From positions 1-24,722 of the forward strand of contig JAXJBF010000041.1 in assembly GCA_036303105.1 (NCBI GenBank): DNA of 24,722 nt. The letters are read 5' to 3'. The translations under genes were made by a program, and so were the position numbers. The DNA is from UMGS1590 sp036303105. GTDB lineage: Bacteria; Bacillota; Peptococcia; Peptococcales; Peptococcaceae. How positions within the stretch are numbered: position 1 is the stretch's first letter; each line of letters starts with the position of its first letter. This document shows positions 14,268 through 20,524 of this stretch, piece after piece. The notes under the pieces were generated by a model. That model did not search any database and was not told the DNA's origin. It saw only the letters and a list, made by a program, of their open reading frames with translations.

Positions 14268-14807
14268 CTACATCTGTTTTCCCAGCTGATAGGCCTCTTC
14301 CAAGGATGGATGGCCAGTAATGGCGCCAGGTTCGCGGACGCCGCTAACAAGGATGTGGCCAAGGTCTTCAATGTTGAAGTAACGCAGGATCATGCGGTAT
14401 TGCAGGAGAATGGCATCGAACATGTCTGGCAAAGTGTTACCAGAAACGAGCAGCAGCGCTACACGCTTGATGACAAACGTATTGCGCAGCGGAGTATGCA
14501 GACGATCAATGAGGGCTTTGAGCTGAGCGCTGATGCTGTAGAAATACACGGGCGAAGCAATGATAAGGGTATCCGCTTGAACAAGGGCAGCATAAACCTG
14601 CGTCATATCATCCTTTTGAAAGCAGGCGTGGTCTGGCTCTGTGGCACAGCGTTCACAACCGATGCAAGGATGAATACGAAGTGTCGCCACAGACAGCACT
14701 GTCACCTGGTGTCCAGCCGCTTCTGCACCGCGCACAAAGGCCTGCACCAGCTGCGCCGTGTTGCCCTGCCGACGCGCACTGCCATGAAGTACAACGATGT
14801 TGGCCAT
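14268..14807 (-). CDS. NAD(P)H-dependent iron-sulfur flavoprotein (flavodoxin-like fold)
   Basis: 179 residues. It opens MANIVVLHGSARRQGNT, the FMN phosphate-binding loop of the NADPH-dependent FMN reductase family, and has the FMN-contacting ASPVYFYSISAQLKALIDR. Between them lies the compact cysteine cluster HPCIGCERC plus a fourth cysteine: Cys48, 51, 54 and 62, spacing CX2CX2CX7C. This fits the CX2CX2CX4-7C motif of iron-sulfur flavoproteins that carry a [4Fe-4S] cluster. A cytosolic electron-transfer or quinone/oxygen-scavenging role is inferred. The ATG at 14807 has GGAGG 8 nt upstream; an upstream in-frame ATG would add residues without conservation. The gene is monocistronic, between two terminators. 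Confidence 0.87.
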   Translation of the reverse strand: MANIVVLHGSARRQGNTAQLVQAFVRGAEAAGHQVTVLSVATLRIHPCIGCERCATEPDHACFQKDDMTQVYAALVQADTLIIASPVYFYSISAQLKALIDRLHTPLRNTFVIKRVALLLVSGNTLPDMFDAILLQYRMILRYFNIEDLGHILVSGVREPGAITGHPSLEEAYQLGKQM

Positions 14808-14852
14808 AAATGATGCCTCCTTTCTTTTTATATGATACACGATGAAAACCTA

Positions 14853-14895
14853 TAAAAAAATCCTCGATCAATAGGATTTTCCATTGAACGAGGAT
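14853..14895 (-). terminator. Rho-independent terminator of the membrane-protein/kinase gene
   Basis: Minus strand: ATCCTCGTTCAATGGA pairs with TCCTATTGATCGAGGAT (one mismatch and a bulge), followed by seven T residues. It lies 11 nt beyond the stop codon. Confidence 0.9.
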
Positions 14896-14906
14896 GTGGA
14901 GGGTGA

Positions 14907-16199
14907 TTACACTTCTGCAGCTTCCTTTTTGGCCATCACGGTCTTGACCGCATCGAGAATGAACTCGCGGCCGAGGCGGGTGTCGATGCAGAGGTCATAG
15001 TGGTCGGAATAGCCCCATGTTTGATCGGTGTAGTAGTTGTAGTTGTCGGCACGGCGGCGGTCGGTGCGGGCGATGGCCTGACGTGCCTGGTTTTCTTCCA
15101 TATGTTCCGTTTTAATGATGCGCTCTACACGAGATTCCATTGGTGCATGCAGGAAAAGGCTGACACAATGGTCGTAATCGCGCAGGATATAGTCAGAGCA
15201 GCGGCCAACAATGACGCAGTTGCCTTTGCGCGCCAAATCCTTGATGACTTTGGTTTGGGCGTTGAAGATGACATCTTTTGGTGCGTCGTCGGTGTTGGAA
15301 TAGACATACATTTGATTGAACAAATCGTGGATAAGATGGCTGCCCATGCTTTCTTCATTCTTTTGGATGTAGTCTTCTGAGTAACCTGTGATGCCGGCGG
15401 TTTCAGAGATGATTTCTTTATCATAGAAGGAAAAACCGAGCTTGAGCGCAAGGTATTGACCGATGGCATGGCCACCGCTGCCGTATTGACGACCGATGGA
15501 GATGACCCAGTTTTCGCCTTCGAAAGCCGGTTCATACATAGCAACCTCGTCGCTTTCCACTTCAGCAATAAATTTGTCGAAGGTGTGAATCTTGCGGCCA
15601 CAAAGACGGGCAATATAGCCAACAAGAAAAGCAGCGATGATGGTCCCTTCACGCACCCCATTGAGGCGATGCGCAAAAATAAATGAGAGCACAACAGCTA
15701 TCACTGTCAGGGTAACATCGTTGGCAATTTTTGTCATACCAAAATCGGTATGCCAGGTGCTGCTGATGGCACGCACCAGAGATTCCCCTGGCAGCATGGC
15801 AACGTTGGCAAGGGTTTCAAGATACACACCAAAGCCAAGGATGATGCAGCCTACAAGCAAGAAGAGCAATTTCTCGATGTACACGGAGAAAGTGATATGT
15901 TGGATCATGGCGGTGGTCAAGTCGATGCAATACCCAAAGATGACGCAGAAGGGAATTTGCAATGCATGTTCCAGCTTAAAATTGCGGCGTAAGATGATTA
16001 GCTGCAGGATAACCATGATCATATTGACAGCGATGGTAAATTCGCCAAGGGTAAATGGGAAGTTCAAGCTCAGTACGTATGGTACCGAAGAAATTGGTGA
16101 GGTACCGAGATCGGCTTTGGTGATGACGCTGACGCCGAGAGAGTTGATGAACACCCCGATGAAAAAGATGATGTAACGTTTGATTTTGTTGGTCGTCAC
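14907..16199 (-). CDS. YczE-like membrane protein fused to a cytidylate-kinase-like domain
   Basis: 430 residues. Residues 1-203 form an integral membrane module with about five helices and the YczE-type motifs FINSLGVSVITKADLGTSPI, CVIFGYCIDL and GVYLETLANVAMLPGESLV. After a soluble linker (about 204-229), residues 230-425 match the cytidylate-kinase-like family (PF13189): VISIGRQYGSGGHAIG (modified P-loop, 233-247), FYDKEII, CVIVGRCSDYIL, and TDRRRADNYNYYT. A membrane-anchored nucleotide or small-molecule kinase is inferred; the substrate is unknown. The start is GTG (16199-16197), sharing 4 nt (GTGA) with the stop of the marR gene; AAAGGAG lies 9 nt upstream. It is thus translationally coupled to MarR and presumably regulated by it. 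The reading frame is continuous, so the fusion is not an assembly joint of two genes. Confidence 0.87.
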   Translation of the reverse strand: MTTNKIKRYIIFFIGVFINSLGVSVITKADLGTSPISSVPYVLSLNFPFTLGEFTIAVNMIMVILQLIILRRNFKLEHALQIPFCVIFGYCIDLTTAMIQHITFSVYIEKLLFLLVGCIILGFGVYLETLANVAMLPGESLVRAISSTWHTDFGMTKIANDVTLTVIAVVLSFIFAHRLNGVREGTIIAAFLVGYIARLCGRKIHTFDKFIAEVESDEVAMYEPAFEGENWVISIGRQYGSGGHAIGQYLALKLGFSFYDKEIISETAGITGYSEDYIQKNEESMGSHLIHDLFNQMYVYSNTDDAPKDVIFNAQTKVIKDLARKGNCVIVGRCSDYILRDYDHCVSLFLHAPMESRVERIIKTEHMEENQARQAIARTDRRRADNYNYYTDQTWGYSDHYDLCIDTRLGREFILDAVKTVMAKKEAAEV

Positions 16200-16627
16200 T
16201 GTTCCAAGCTCCTTTCTTGAAGATTATCATAAATCTTAGTGAGCGTTGCCATGAAATCGGCACGCTCTGTCTCTGAGATTCCCTCAAAAGCGATGGCTTC
16301 CATTTCAGCGAAGGCGGTCTGCACTTGCTGAGAGCTGGCCATGCCTTTTTCTGTCATAAAAACATGCGTGGTCTTTCGATTACCATTCATATTGCGGCGC
16401 TCAACAAGTCCGCGTTCGCTCATGCCTTTAAGCAATGTGGTGAGCGAGCCTGGCTCAATGTGGCAGCTGCTGGCAATGTCCTTCTGTGAATCACCATCGT
16501 GACTGTGCAAATGATCCAATACTTTTGGCTGACCAACTGTAAGATCTGTGTGGCGCAAATGCGCAAACACCCCTTTTTGAAACAGCGATTGGGTGACCAT
16601 CATCAGGTAATGAAATGAATGTTCCAT
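16196..16627 (-). CDS. MarR-family transcriptional regulator
   Basis: 143 residues, a normal MarR length. The winged helix is visible: LTVGQPKVLDHLHSHDGDSQ, DIASSCHIEPGSLTTLLKGM, then the wing region RGLVERRNMNGNRKTTHVFM, with dimerisation helices at both ends. MarR proteins are homodimeric repressors released by small phenolic or oxidative ligands; none is indicated here. The ATG has AAAGGAG 6 nt upstream. A promoter and a 30-bp near-perfect palindrome lie just upstream of this gene, so autoregulation is very likely, and the downstream membrane-protein/kinase gene, overlapping by 4 nt, would be controlled with it. Confidence 0.92.
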   Translation of the reverse strand: MEHSFHYLMMVTQSLFQKGVFAHLRHTDLTVGQPKVLDHLHSHDGDSQKDIASSCHIEPGSLTTLLKGMSERGLVERRNMNGNRKTTHVFMTEKGMASSQQVQTAFAEMEAIAFEGISETERADFMATLTKIYDNLQERSLEQ

Positions 16628-16653
16628 GGCGGCTCCTTTCTAAAATCTGAAAA

Positions 16654-16683
16654 TAAAAATAGTTTGAACCCAAACTATTTTTA
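16654..16683. promoter_or_regulatory. MarR operator palindrome
   Basis: Inverted repeat with perfect 13-bp arms, TAAAAATAGTTTG (16654-16666) and its complement (16671-16683), with a 4-nt spacer. It sits between the marR -10 box and the marR start codon, where a bound dimer would block transcription. Confidence 0.8.
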
Positions 16684-16698
16684 ACGTCAACGTTGTAT

Positions 16699-16727
16699 AT
16701 TATAGGACATCCCACTCCTATATTCAA
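16699..16727 (-). promoter_or_regulatory. Sigma-A promoter of the marR operon
   Basis: Minus strand: -35 TTGAAT (16722-16727), 17-bp spacer, perfect -10 TATAAT (16699-16704), followed by the 30-bp palindrome. Confidence 0.75.
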
Positions 16728-16752
16728 GGGTAAAAATGACAATTTAACAACA

Positions 16753-16781
16753 TTGACTTTCTATTTTTTCATTGTTATAGT
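16753..16781 (+). promoter_or_regulatory. Sigma-A promoter of the PNPOx-like gene
   Basis: -35 TTGACT (16753-16758), 17-bp spacer, -10 TATAGT (16776-16781), 31 bp upstream of the ATG. Divergent from the marR promoter, about 25 bp apart; no second copy of the MarR palindrome overlaps it. Confidence 0.75.
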
Positions 16782-16812
16782 AAATCCACCAATTGCAAAG
16801 GAGGAATTTTCT

Positions 16813-17307
16813 ATGACTTATGCAATGCGCCGCAGTCGTCAGGCTCTTGCGCAAGAAGTTTGCGCCGATATTCTCAGTAATGGTAGTTCTGGTGTGCTGG
16901 CATTGTCCGATAAAAACAACCACCCCTATGCCGTGCCATTGAGCTATGTGTATGTCAATGACACGCTCTATTTTCACAGCGCCAAAGCCGGCCATAAGGT
17001 CGACCTTATCCAGGAAAATCCATCTGCGTCTTTCTGCGTCATCGCCGATGACCATGTGGTCCCTGAACGCTTCACCACCTACTATCGCAGCGTCATCGTC
17101 TTTGGTCATATACGCATGGTGGAAGATGCCGACGAAGCACACCGCGCCATCATCCTGTTGGGGCGCAAGTATGCACCAAACGAAAGCCAGGCTGCGCTTG
17201 AGCAGGAAATCGACAGCACCTGGTCCACGCTTACCATCTTTGCCATGCACATTGATGCTGTCACTGGCAAAGAATCCTTTGAACTGACAAAAGCAGGCGA
17301 AGAATAA
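16813..17307 (+). CDS. Pyridoxamine 5'-phosphate oxidase-like flavoprotein (NimA-like)
   Basis: 164 residues of the split-barrel, flavin-binding family. Typical elements are GVLALSDKNNHPYAVPLSYV, then LYFHSAKAGHKVDLIQENP (the phosphate-binding region of Nim-like proteins) and ASFCVIADDHVVPE. Relatives in anaerobes reduce nitroimidazoles or carry FMN or F420; the true substrate is not shown here. The ATG at 16813 has AAAGGAGG 8 nt upstream; in-frame codons further up overlap the promoter and are not used. It is divergent from marR and followed by a bidirectional terminator, so it is monocistronic. Control by MarR is possible but the palindrome lies on the far side of its promoter. Confidence 0.87.
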   Translation: MTYAMRRSRQALAQEVCADILSNGSSGVLALSDKNNHPYAVPLSYVYVNDTLYFHSAKAGHKVDLIQENPSASFCVIADDHVVPERFTTYYRSVIVFGHIRMVEDADEAHRAIILLGRKYAPNESQAALEQEIDSTWSTLTIFAMHIDAVTGKESFELTKAGEE

Positions 17308-17312
17308 AGACC

Positions 17313-17353
17313 AAAAGCCCGATAAGAGCGCTGCGCTCTTATCGGGCTTTTTT
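17313..17353. terminator. Bidirectional terminator between the PNPOx-like and SGNH genes
   Basis: An 18-bp stem (AAAAGCCCGATAAGAGCG and its complement, arms 17313-17330 and 17334-17351) with a CTG loop and T-runs on both strands. It serves both convergent genes. Confidence 0.93.
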
Positions 17354-17359
17354 CATAGG

Positions 17360-18064
17360 TTATCGTTTCTCCACCGCTTCAGCAATCGCATCAGCGACCG
17401 CTTGGGCCCCTTCATTGGCAAGATGAATGCCGTCGTCGAGGAACCATTCTGGATGATTGAGTGTCAAGTTGTAGATGTCGACGACGGTGAGGCCTTCACG
17501 TTCAGCAAGGGTATGGATGCTGTCGTTAACGGCCGCAAAAGCGGCAGGCTGCACCCCAAAGCTGACCATGCCTGCGGTCTCTTCAAAATGCGGCGCTGGC
17601 GGGGTGCAAAGCAGCACGGTCGGCGAACTGTCGAGGGTTTGATAGGTGTGCACAAGGTCGGCGTATTCTTCCGCAAAAGCGTCGCCGCCACGCCAGCTGG
17701 AACGATTGGTGTCGTTGGTGCCAAACATGAGCACAACGATGTCCGGCTCATCAGCCAAACTGGCTTCATAGGCAGCGGTGTCGTTGTAAGGATCGATGCC
17801 GCTGGCCATGGCAGTGGTGCCGCTGACACCATAATTGCTGACTGCATAACCATTGCCGAGGCGTTCTGCAAGGTATGCGGTGTAGCTTTCCGCGCCATAG
17901 CCTGCAGTATTGCTGTCGCCAACACAGGCAATACGAGTGGGGGTTGCTGCAGATGTTTCTGAACTGCTGGTAGATGTGGTGCCAGAATGGTCTGCATGAC
18001 CACAACCGATCAGTGTGACAAGGCTGAGACAAAGCCCCGCACAGATGAATCGTTTAAACCGCAT
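17360..18064 (-). CDS. SGNH/GDSL-type hydrolase, lipoprotein
   Basis: 234 residues. The N-terminus has a lipoprotein signal peptide with lipobox LIGC (Cys21), followed by a Ser/Thr-rich tether (about 27-41), so it is anchored on the outer face of the membrane. The SGNH blocks are present: GDSN (49-52, Ser51 nucleophile), the Gly of NYGVSGT, Asn117 in FGTNDTN, and Asp211/His214 in DGIHL. This predicts an esterase acting on acyl or acetyl groups, perhaps of wall polymers or extracellular esters; the substrate is unknown. The ATG at 18064 is chosen: AAGGAG lies about 10 nt upstream and it directly precedes the signal peptide. An in-frame ATG 12 codons up would weaken that signal. The GNAT gene lies 74 nt upstream on the same strand without a clear terminator. 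Confidence 0.9.
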   Translation of the reverse strand: MRFKRFICAGLCLSLVTLIGCGHADHSGTTSTSSSETSAATPTRIACVGDSNTAGYGAESYTAYLAERLGNGYAVSNYGVSGTTAMASGIDPYNDTAAYEASLADEPDIVVLMFGTNDTNRSSWRGGDAFAEEYADLVHTYQTLDSSPTVLLCTPPAPHFEETAGMVSFGVQPAAFAAVNDSIHTLAEREGLTVVDIYNLTLNHPEWFLDDGIHLANEGAQAVADAIAEAVEKR

Positions 18065-18138
18065 GTGTGTCCTCTCCTTTTTCAGGCTGCGATGTTTCAT
18101 AATAGCGCCTGCATGGCAGATTGTTTCTTGCGCATGCC

Positions 18139-18741
18139 TCAGTCAATGGTCAATGCAGCGGCGAGCTCTTCTGTAGAGAGTTCAGAGAATGGGCGCACTG
18201 GCAGTGGCCGATCCACATGGTCGCCGATGAGTTTTTCCATCCAGATCATGTGGTACCAGCGGCCAAATTTGTAGCCGCAGCGCTGAAATTCGCCAACAAA
18301 GCGATAGCCTAGATGGGCATGGAAATCGGCACTGTTGCGGGTAAGGTAAGGATCATCAGCGCCTTCCGGCACGCCGATGCAGGCATAGAGATTGGTGATG
18401 CGCTGGAGACGGCTGATGGTTTCCAGGGAATGGTAGAGGGCACGGCCAATGCCTTTGTGGCGGCAGTTTTTGTCAATGTAGATGGATGTTTCTGCCGACC
18501 ATGCATAGGCGGCGCGGCCAACGAAGGCACTGGTATACGCATAACCAAGAATCACACCGCGAAATTCGGCAATAATGTAAGGGTATTGCTCCAGCGTGCG
18601 TGCAATGCGGGCACGAAATTCGTCCACGCTGGGCACCTCGTATTCAAAGCTGATGGCTGTTTCAGTCACATAAGGCGCATAGAGCGCCAGAAGCGCTTCG
18701 GCATCGTCCGGCGTAGCAACGCGGATGCTAATGTTATTCAT
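18139..18741 (-). CDS. GNAT-family N-acetyltransferase (phosphinothricin-acetyltransferase-like)
   Basis: 200 residues. The acetyl-CoA-binding motif A is CRHKGIGRAL (93-102), with ETSIYIDKN before it and YACIGVPE after. The opening SIRVATPDDAEALLALYAPYV and SFEYEVPSVDEF resemble the Pat/YncA group that acetylates phosphinothricin or methionine sulfone-like compounds. The group identity is inferred; other small amines are possible. The C-terminal ~30 residues extend beyond the usual domain. The ATG has GGAGG 8 nt upstream, and a promoter lies 33-61 bp upstream. It may be co-transcribed with the SGNH gene. Confidence 0.85.
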   Translation of the reverse strand: MNNISIRVATPDDAEALLALYAPYVTETAISFEYEVPSVDEFRARIARTLEQYPYIIAEFRGVILGYAYTSAFVGRAAYAWSAETSIYIDKNCRHKGIGRALYHSLETISRLQRITNLYACIGVPEGADDPYLTRNSADFHAHLGYRFVGEFQRCGYKFGRWYHMIWMEKLIGDHVDRPLPVRPFSELSTEELAAALTID

Positions 18742-18773
18742 GAAGGATTCCTCCGTTTCGTTTTGCTGGACTT

Positions 18774-18802
18774 ATTATAAAACAGCACAAATCATCGCGC
18801 AA
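18774..18802 (-). promoter_or_regulatory. Promoter of the GNAT gene
   Basis: Minus strand: -35 TTGCGC (18797-18802), 17-bp spacer, perfect -10 TATAAT (18774-18779). Confidence 0.6.
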
Positions 18803-18825
18803 TATAGCCCGCCCCTATATACGAG

Positions 18826-18862
18826 AAAAACCGCAAGGCGCCCACTGCCTTGCGGTTTTTTT
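18826..18862 (-). terminator. Terminator of the small RNA at 18.9 kb
   Basis: A 14-bp stem, AAAAACCGCAAGGC (18826-18839) and its complement (18847-18860), with a 7-nt loop and T-runs on both sides. No protein gene on either strand ends here, which points to a non-coding transcript. Confidence 0.85.
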
Positions 18863-19008
18863 ACTGCGGATTATACAAAGAGATAGGATTTTCCGACCGA
18901 CAGCCACGCAAGGGAGAGATTGGAGAAAGCCCTGCGTGTTTGCGATCCTGCTGTCGGTACTGTCTAGAGGAAGGTCTGTTTTCTTCTTCACAAGTAAAAC
19001 AATCAATC
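18826..19008 (-). ncRNA. Probable structured small RNA, ~183 nt, family unknown
   Basis: A promoter with perfect TTGACA lies at 19014-19043 and a strong terminator ends at 18826, with no ribosome site or plausible reading frame between. The transcript folds as a long rod: GCTGTCGGT with its complement (18950-18958 and 18896-18904, 9 bp) and CCCTGCGTG with CACGCaAGGG (18930-18938 and 18905-18914, 9 bp plus a bulged A). An 11-nt one-sided bulge (18939-18949) separates these helices and a 15-nt loop caps the rod. The 5' end AGATTGATT can pair with AATCCTATCT before the terminator. Length and the rod-with-bubble layout recall 6S RNA, but sequence identity to it was not established. Not SRP RNA, tmRNA or RNase P by their conserved motifs. 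Confidence 0.5.
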
Positions 19009-19013
19009 TTTAA

Positions 19014-19043
19014 AAAGTAGAGGAGTAGAGGTGTGATTGTCAA
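19014..19043 (-). promoter_or_regulatory. Promoter of the small RNA
   Basis: Minus strand: perfect -35 TTGACA (19038-19043), 18-bp spacer, weak -10 TACTTT (19014-19019). Start of transcription is expected near 19008. Confidence 0.5.
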
Positions 19044-19057
19044 TGAATCGGATTTTC

Positions 19058-19219
19058 GCGCTTTTCAGCGCTAAGAGGTTTTCTTTGAGAGGTCACCATG
19101 CCTTGCCCAAAACATGGTATCTCTGCCAAAAGCCTGTTTGCAAGTGATTGTACAAACGACCCTGCGCTGTTCGTTTGTACGCTTAGAGGTGTTGACGCAG
19201 TCGTTTCGGAGTGACTGCG
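19058..19219. other. Cluster of four inverted repeats in a gene-free stretch
   Basis: GCGC/GCGC (19058-19071); ACCATG with its complement (19095-19118), flanked by AGAG/CTCT; a perfect 10-bp stem GTACAAACGA (19150-19159) with 19171-19180 and an 11-nt loop; and CGCAGTC (19196-19202) with 19213-19219. CGCTAAGAGGTT (19069-19080) recurs nearly as CGCTTAGAGGTG (19180-19191). No coding frame or promoter was found; it follows the flavodoxin gene on the minus strand. Confidence 0.45.
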
Positions 19220-19252
19220 ACATAGAGTTGTCACGCGGCAAACCGCATGCAT

Positions 19253-19684
19253 TTACGCTCTGGCGATGGCGACGCCCAAAGCGATGGCTGCTTTTTCTTC
19301 ATCGGAACCTGGTTCCGGAGAGTCGAGAATGGCCAGGCCATCTGCAACAAGATTGCAGCCCAAACGGACAGCGTCCTGCGCCCAAAGGTCCATGTATTCG
19401 CCGCTGTTCCAATTGTAGGAGCCAAACAGTACCACATTTTTGCCTGAAAGTTTCCCTTCAATGCTGTCCCACATTGGCTGAAAATCTTCTGTTTCAAGCT
19501 GCTCGTCGCCCATGGCTGGCGAGCCAAAAGCAAAGTTGGTATACTGATCCATCATGCTTGGGTCAAAGTCCCAAGGCATGTACACGTCGGCCTGCGCTCC
19601 GGCTTGTTCCACGCCCTGCTTCACCAGTTTCATGATGTTTTCGGTGTTACCCGTACCACTCCAATATACAATCGCGACTTTCAC
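19253..19684 (-). CDS. Short-chain flavodoxin
   Basis: 143 residues, the size of a short-chain flavodoxin. It opens MKVAIVYWSGTGNTENIM; SGTGNT (9-14) is the FMN phosphate loop, FGSPAMGDEQLE is the first isoalloxazine loop, and LFGSYNWNSGEYMDLWAQD contains the second, with an aromatic stacking residue. It carries one or two electrons in place of ferredoxin, especially under iron limitation. The GTG at 19684 is chosen because it starts the conserved strand and AAAGGA lies 11 nt upstream; an ATG four codons earlier abuts the ribosome site, giving it no spacing. The DUF3793 gene precedes it by 23 nt, so the two form an operon. Confidence 0.9.
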   Translation of the reverse strand: MKVAIVYWSGTGNTENIMKLVKQGVEQAGAQADVYMPWDFDPSMMDQYTNFAFGSPAMGDEQLETEDFQPMWDSIEGKLSGKNVVLFGSYNWNSGEYMDLWAQDAVRLGCNLVADGLAILDSPEPGSDEEKAAIALGVAIARA

Positions 19685-19707
19685 TTCTGTACACATCCTT
19701 TCTACGA

Positions 19708-20265
19708 TCAAATTGCACGGGCCAGCGCTTCAAGAGGCTGCCCTTCCCGATATCGGGTGAGACATACCAGCCGGCTGTCGTCATAGGCTGCAAAACATTT
19801 TCTGGCCTGTTCTTCATTGTGGAACACACACCAGTGACCCTGCAGCTTCGCACATCTTGATCCGAACTGCACGAAACTCTTGACGTCTTCCAGCGGGTAG
19901 GAAAGAAAGAGACCAATCTCGTGTGGAAAACCATCGTGCTGCTGCAAACGCTTGGCGAGATGAGACAGCGCCGCCTGATAGCTAAAATCCGCATAGCCAA
20001 GGGGTGTTAAAAAGGCTTGCGTGTCAGGGTCTGCCAAATCACGCGCAAGGGCGTCGACACGATATACATAAACGAGCGGCATCTTTCCGTTCGTGAAAAA
20101 GAGACGCACATTGATGCCAAAGCGGCGCAAGCGTTTCCGCGCAGCCACTGCTTCCTGACAAATCGTCTGTGGATCCAGTTCACAAGTGTTAAAAAGCCCA
20201 CCTGTTTTGATCCCGGTCAATACAGGGGCACAAAAACGAACAATGCGTTCTTCTAAGGTTTCCAT
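19708..20265 (-). CDS. DUF3793 family protein
   Basis: 185 residues. The diagnostic segment is FPHEIGLFLSYPLEDVKSFV, followed by GHWCVFHNEEQARKCFAAYD, which matches DUF3793 (PF12672). The biochemical function is unknown. In anaerobic Bacillota such genes are often found near flavodoxin or iron-transport genes, and here a flavodoxin gene follows 23 nt downstream, which supports a link to iron or redox state. The second ATG (20265) is chosen: GGGAG is 6-7 nt upstream of it but touches the first ATG (20271). The promoter is a perfect consensus and overlaps an inverted repeat, so the operon is strong when not repressed. Confidence 0.87.
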   Translation of the reverse strand: METLEERIVRFCAPVLTGIKTGGLFNTCELDPQTICQEAVAARKRLRRFGINVRLFFTNGKMPLVYVYRVDALARDLADPDTQAFLTPLGYADFSYQAALSHLAKRLQQHDGFPHEIGLFLSYPLEDVKSFVQFGSRCAKLQGHWCVFHNEEQARKCFAAYDDSRLVCLTRYREGQPLEALARAI

Positions 20266-20299
20266 GGTCATCTCCCTTTCAAAAGAAGTTGTTTGAATC

Positions 20300-20317
20300 A
20301 GCGAGTTTTATATCGCT
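20300..20317. promoter_or_regulatory. Inverted repeat in the DUF3793 leader
   Basis: AGCGA, 8-nt spacer, TCGCT, located between the -10 box and the start codon of DUF3793. It may be a second operator or a small leader hairpin. Confidence 0.3.
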
Positions 20318-20330
20318 AACTCATGGTTTC

Positions 20331-20375
20331 ATTATAGTATGCACTTGCTAACTTGTCAACAAAAAAGATTAGCAA
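20331..20375 (-). promoter_or_regulatory. Consensus promoter of the DUF3793-flavodoxin operon with operator
   Basis: Minus strand: TTGACA (20354-20359), 17-bp spacer, TATAAT (20331-20336), a perfect sigma-A promoter. An inverted repeat TTGCTAA (20345-20351), N17, TTAGCAA (20369-20375) surrounds the -35 box. A further GTTAGCGA-type half lies downstream. Confidence 0.75.
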
Positions 20376-20417
20376 TGTGAAACTTTTTTCAAGAAAACAG
20401 TTTCTTTCACCATAGCG

Positions 20418-20446
20418 TTGCGCTTGTCCTGGCACTATGCTACCAT
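20418..20446 (+). promoter_or_regulatory. Candidate promoter of the mocR gene
   Basis: -35 TTGCGC (20418-20423), 17-bp spacer, -10 TACCAT (20441-20446) with TGC extension. A TCCTGGCA motif lies within the spacer. Confidence 0.45.
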
Positions 20447-20499
20447 TAAACCATCCTGGCATGTGAACAACCTTTATTCTCTACACTTTTTCATGCCAG
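20427..20499. promoter_or_regulatory. Three TGGCA-type motifs upstream of mocR
   Basis: TCCTGGCA at 20427-20434 and again at 20454-20461 (direct, 27 bp apart), and the inverse in CATGCCAG (20492-20499), which pairs with CTGGCATG (20456-20463). The first overlaps the promoter. MocR proteins typically bind direct repeats and regulate their own genes. Confidence 0.45.
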
Positions 20500-20524
20500 A
20501 CTTCGCACTGAAAGGAGCAGGACC

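Noticed and set aside
18815..19006. Short frames across the 18.8-19.05 kb gap
   Set aside because: No ribosome sites; they overlap a terminator and a strongly structured segment better explained as non-coding RNA.
18826..19008. SRP RNA, tmRNA, RNase P RNA or a T-box leader
   Set aside because: None of their conserved motifs (SRP GGAAGGAAGC core, tmRNA tag and tRNA-like ends, RNase P core, T-box GGGTGG) is visible.
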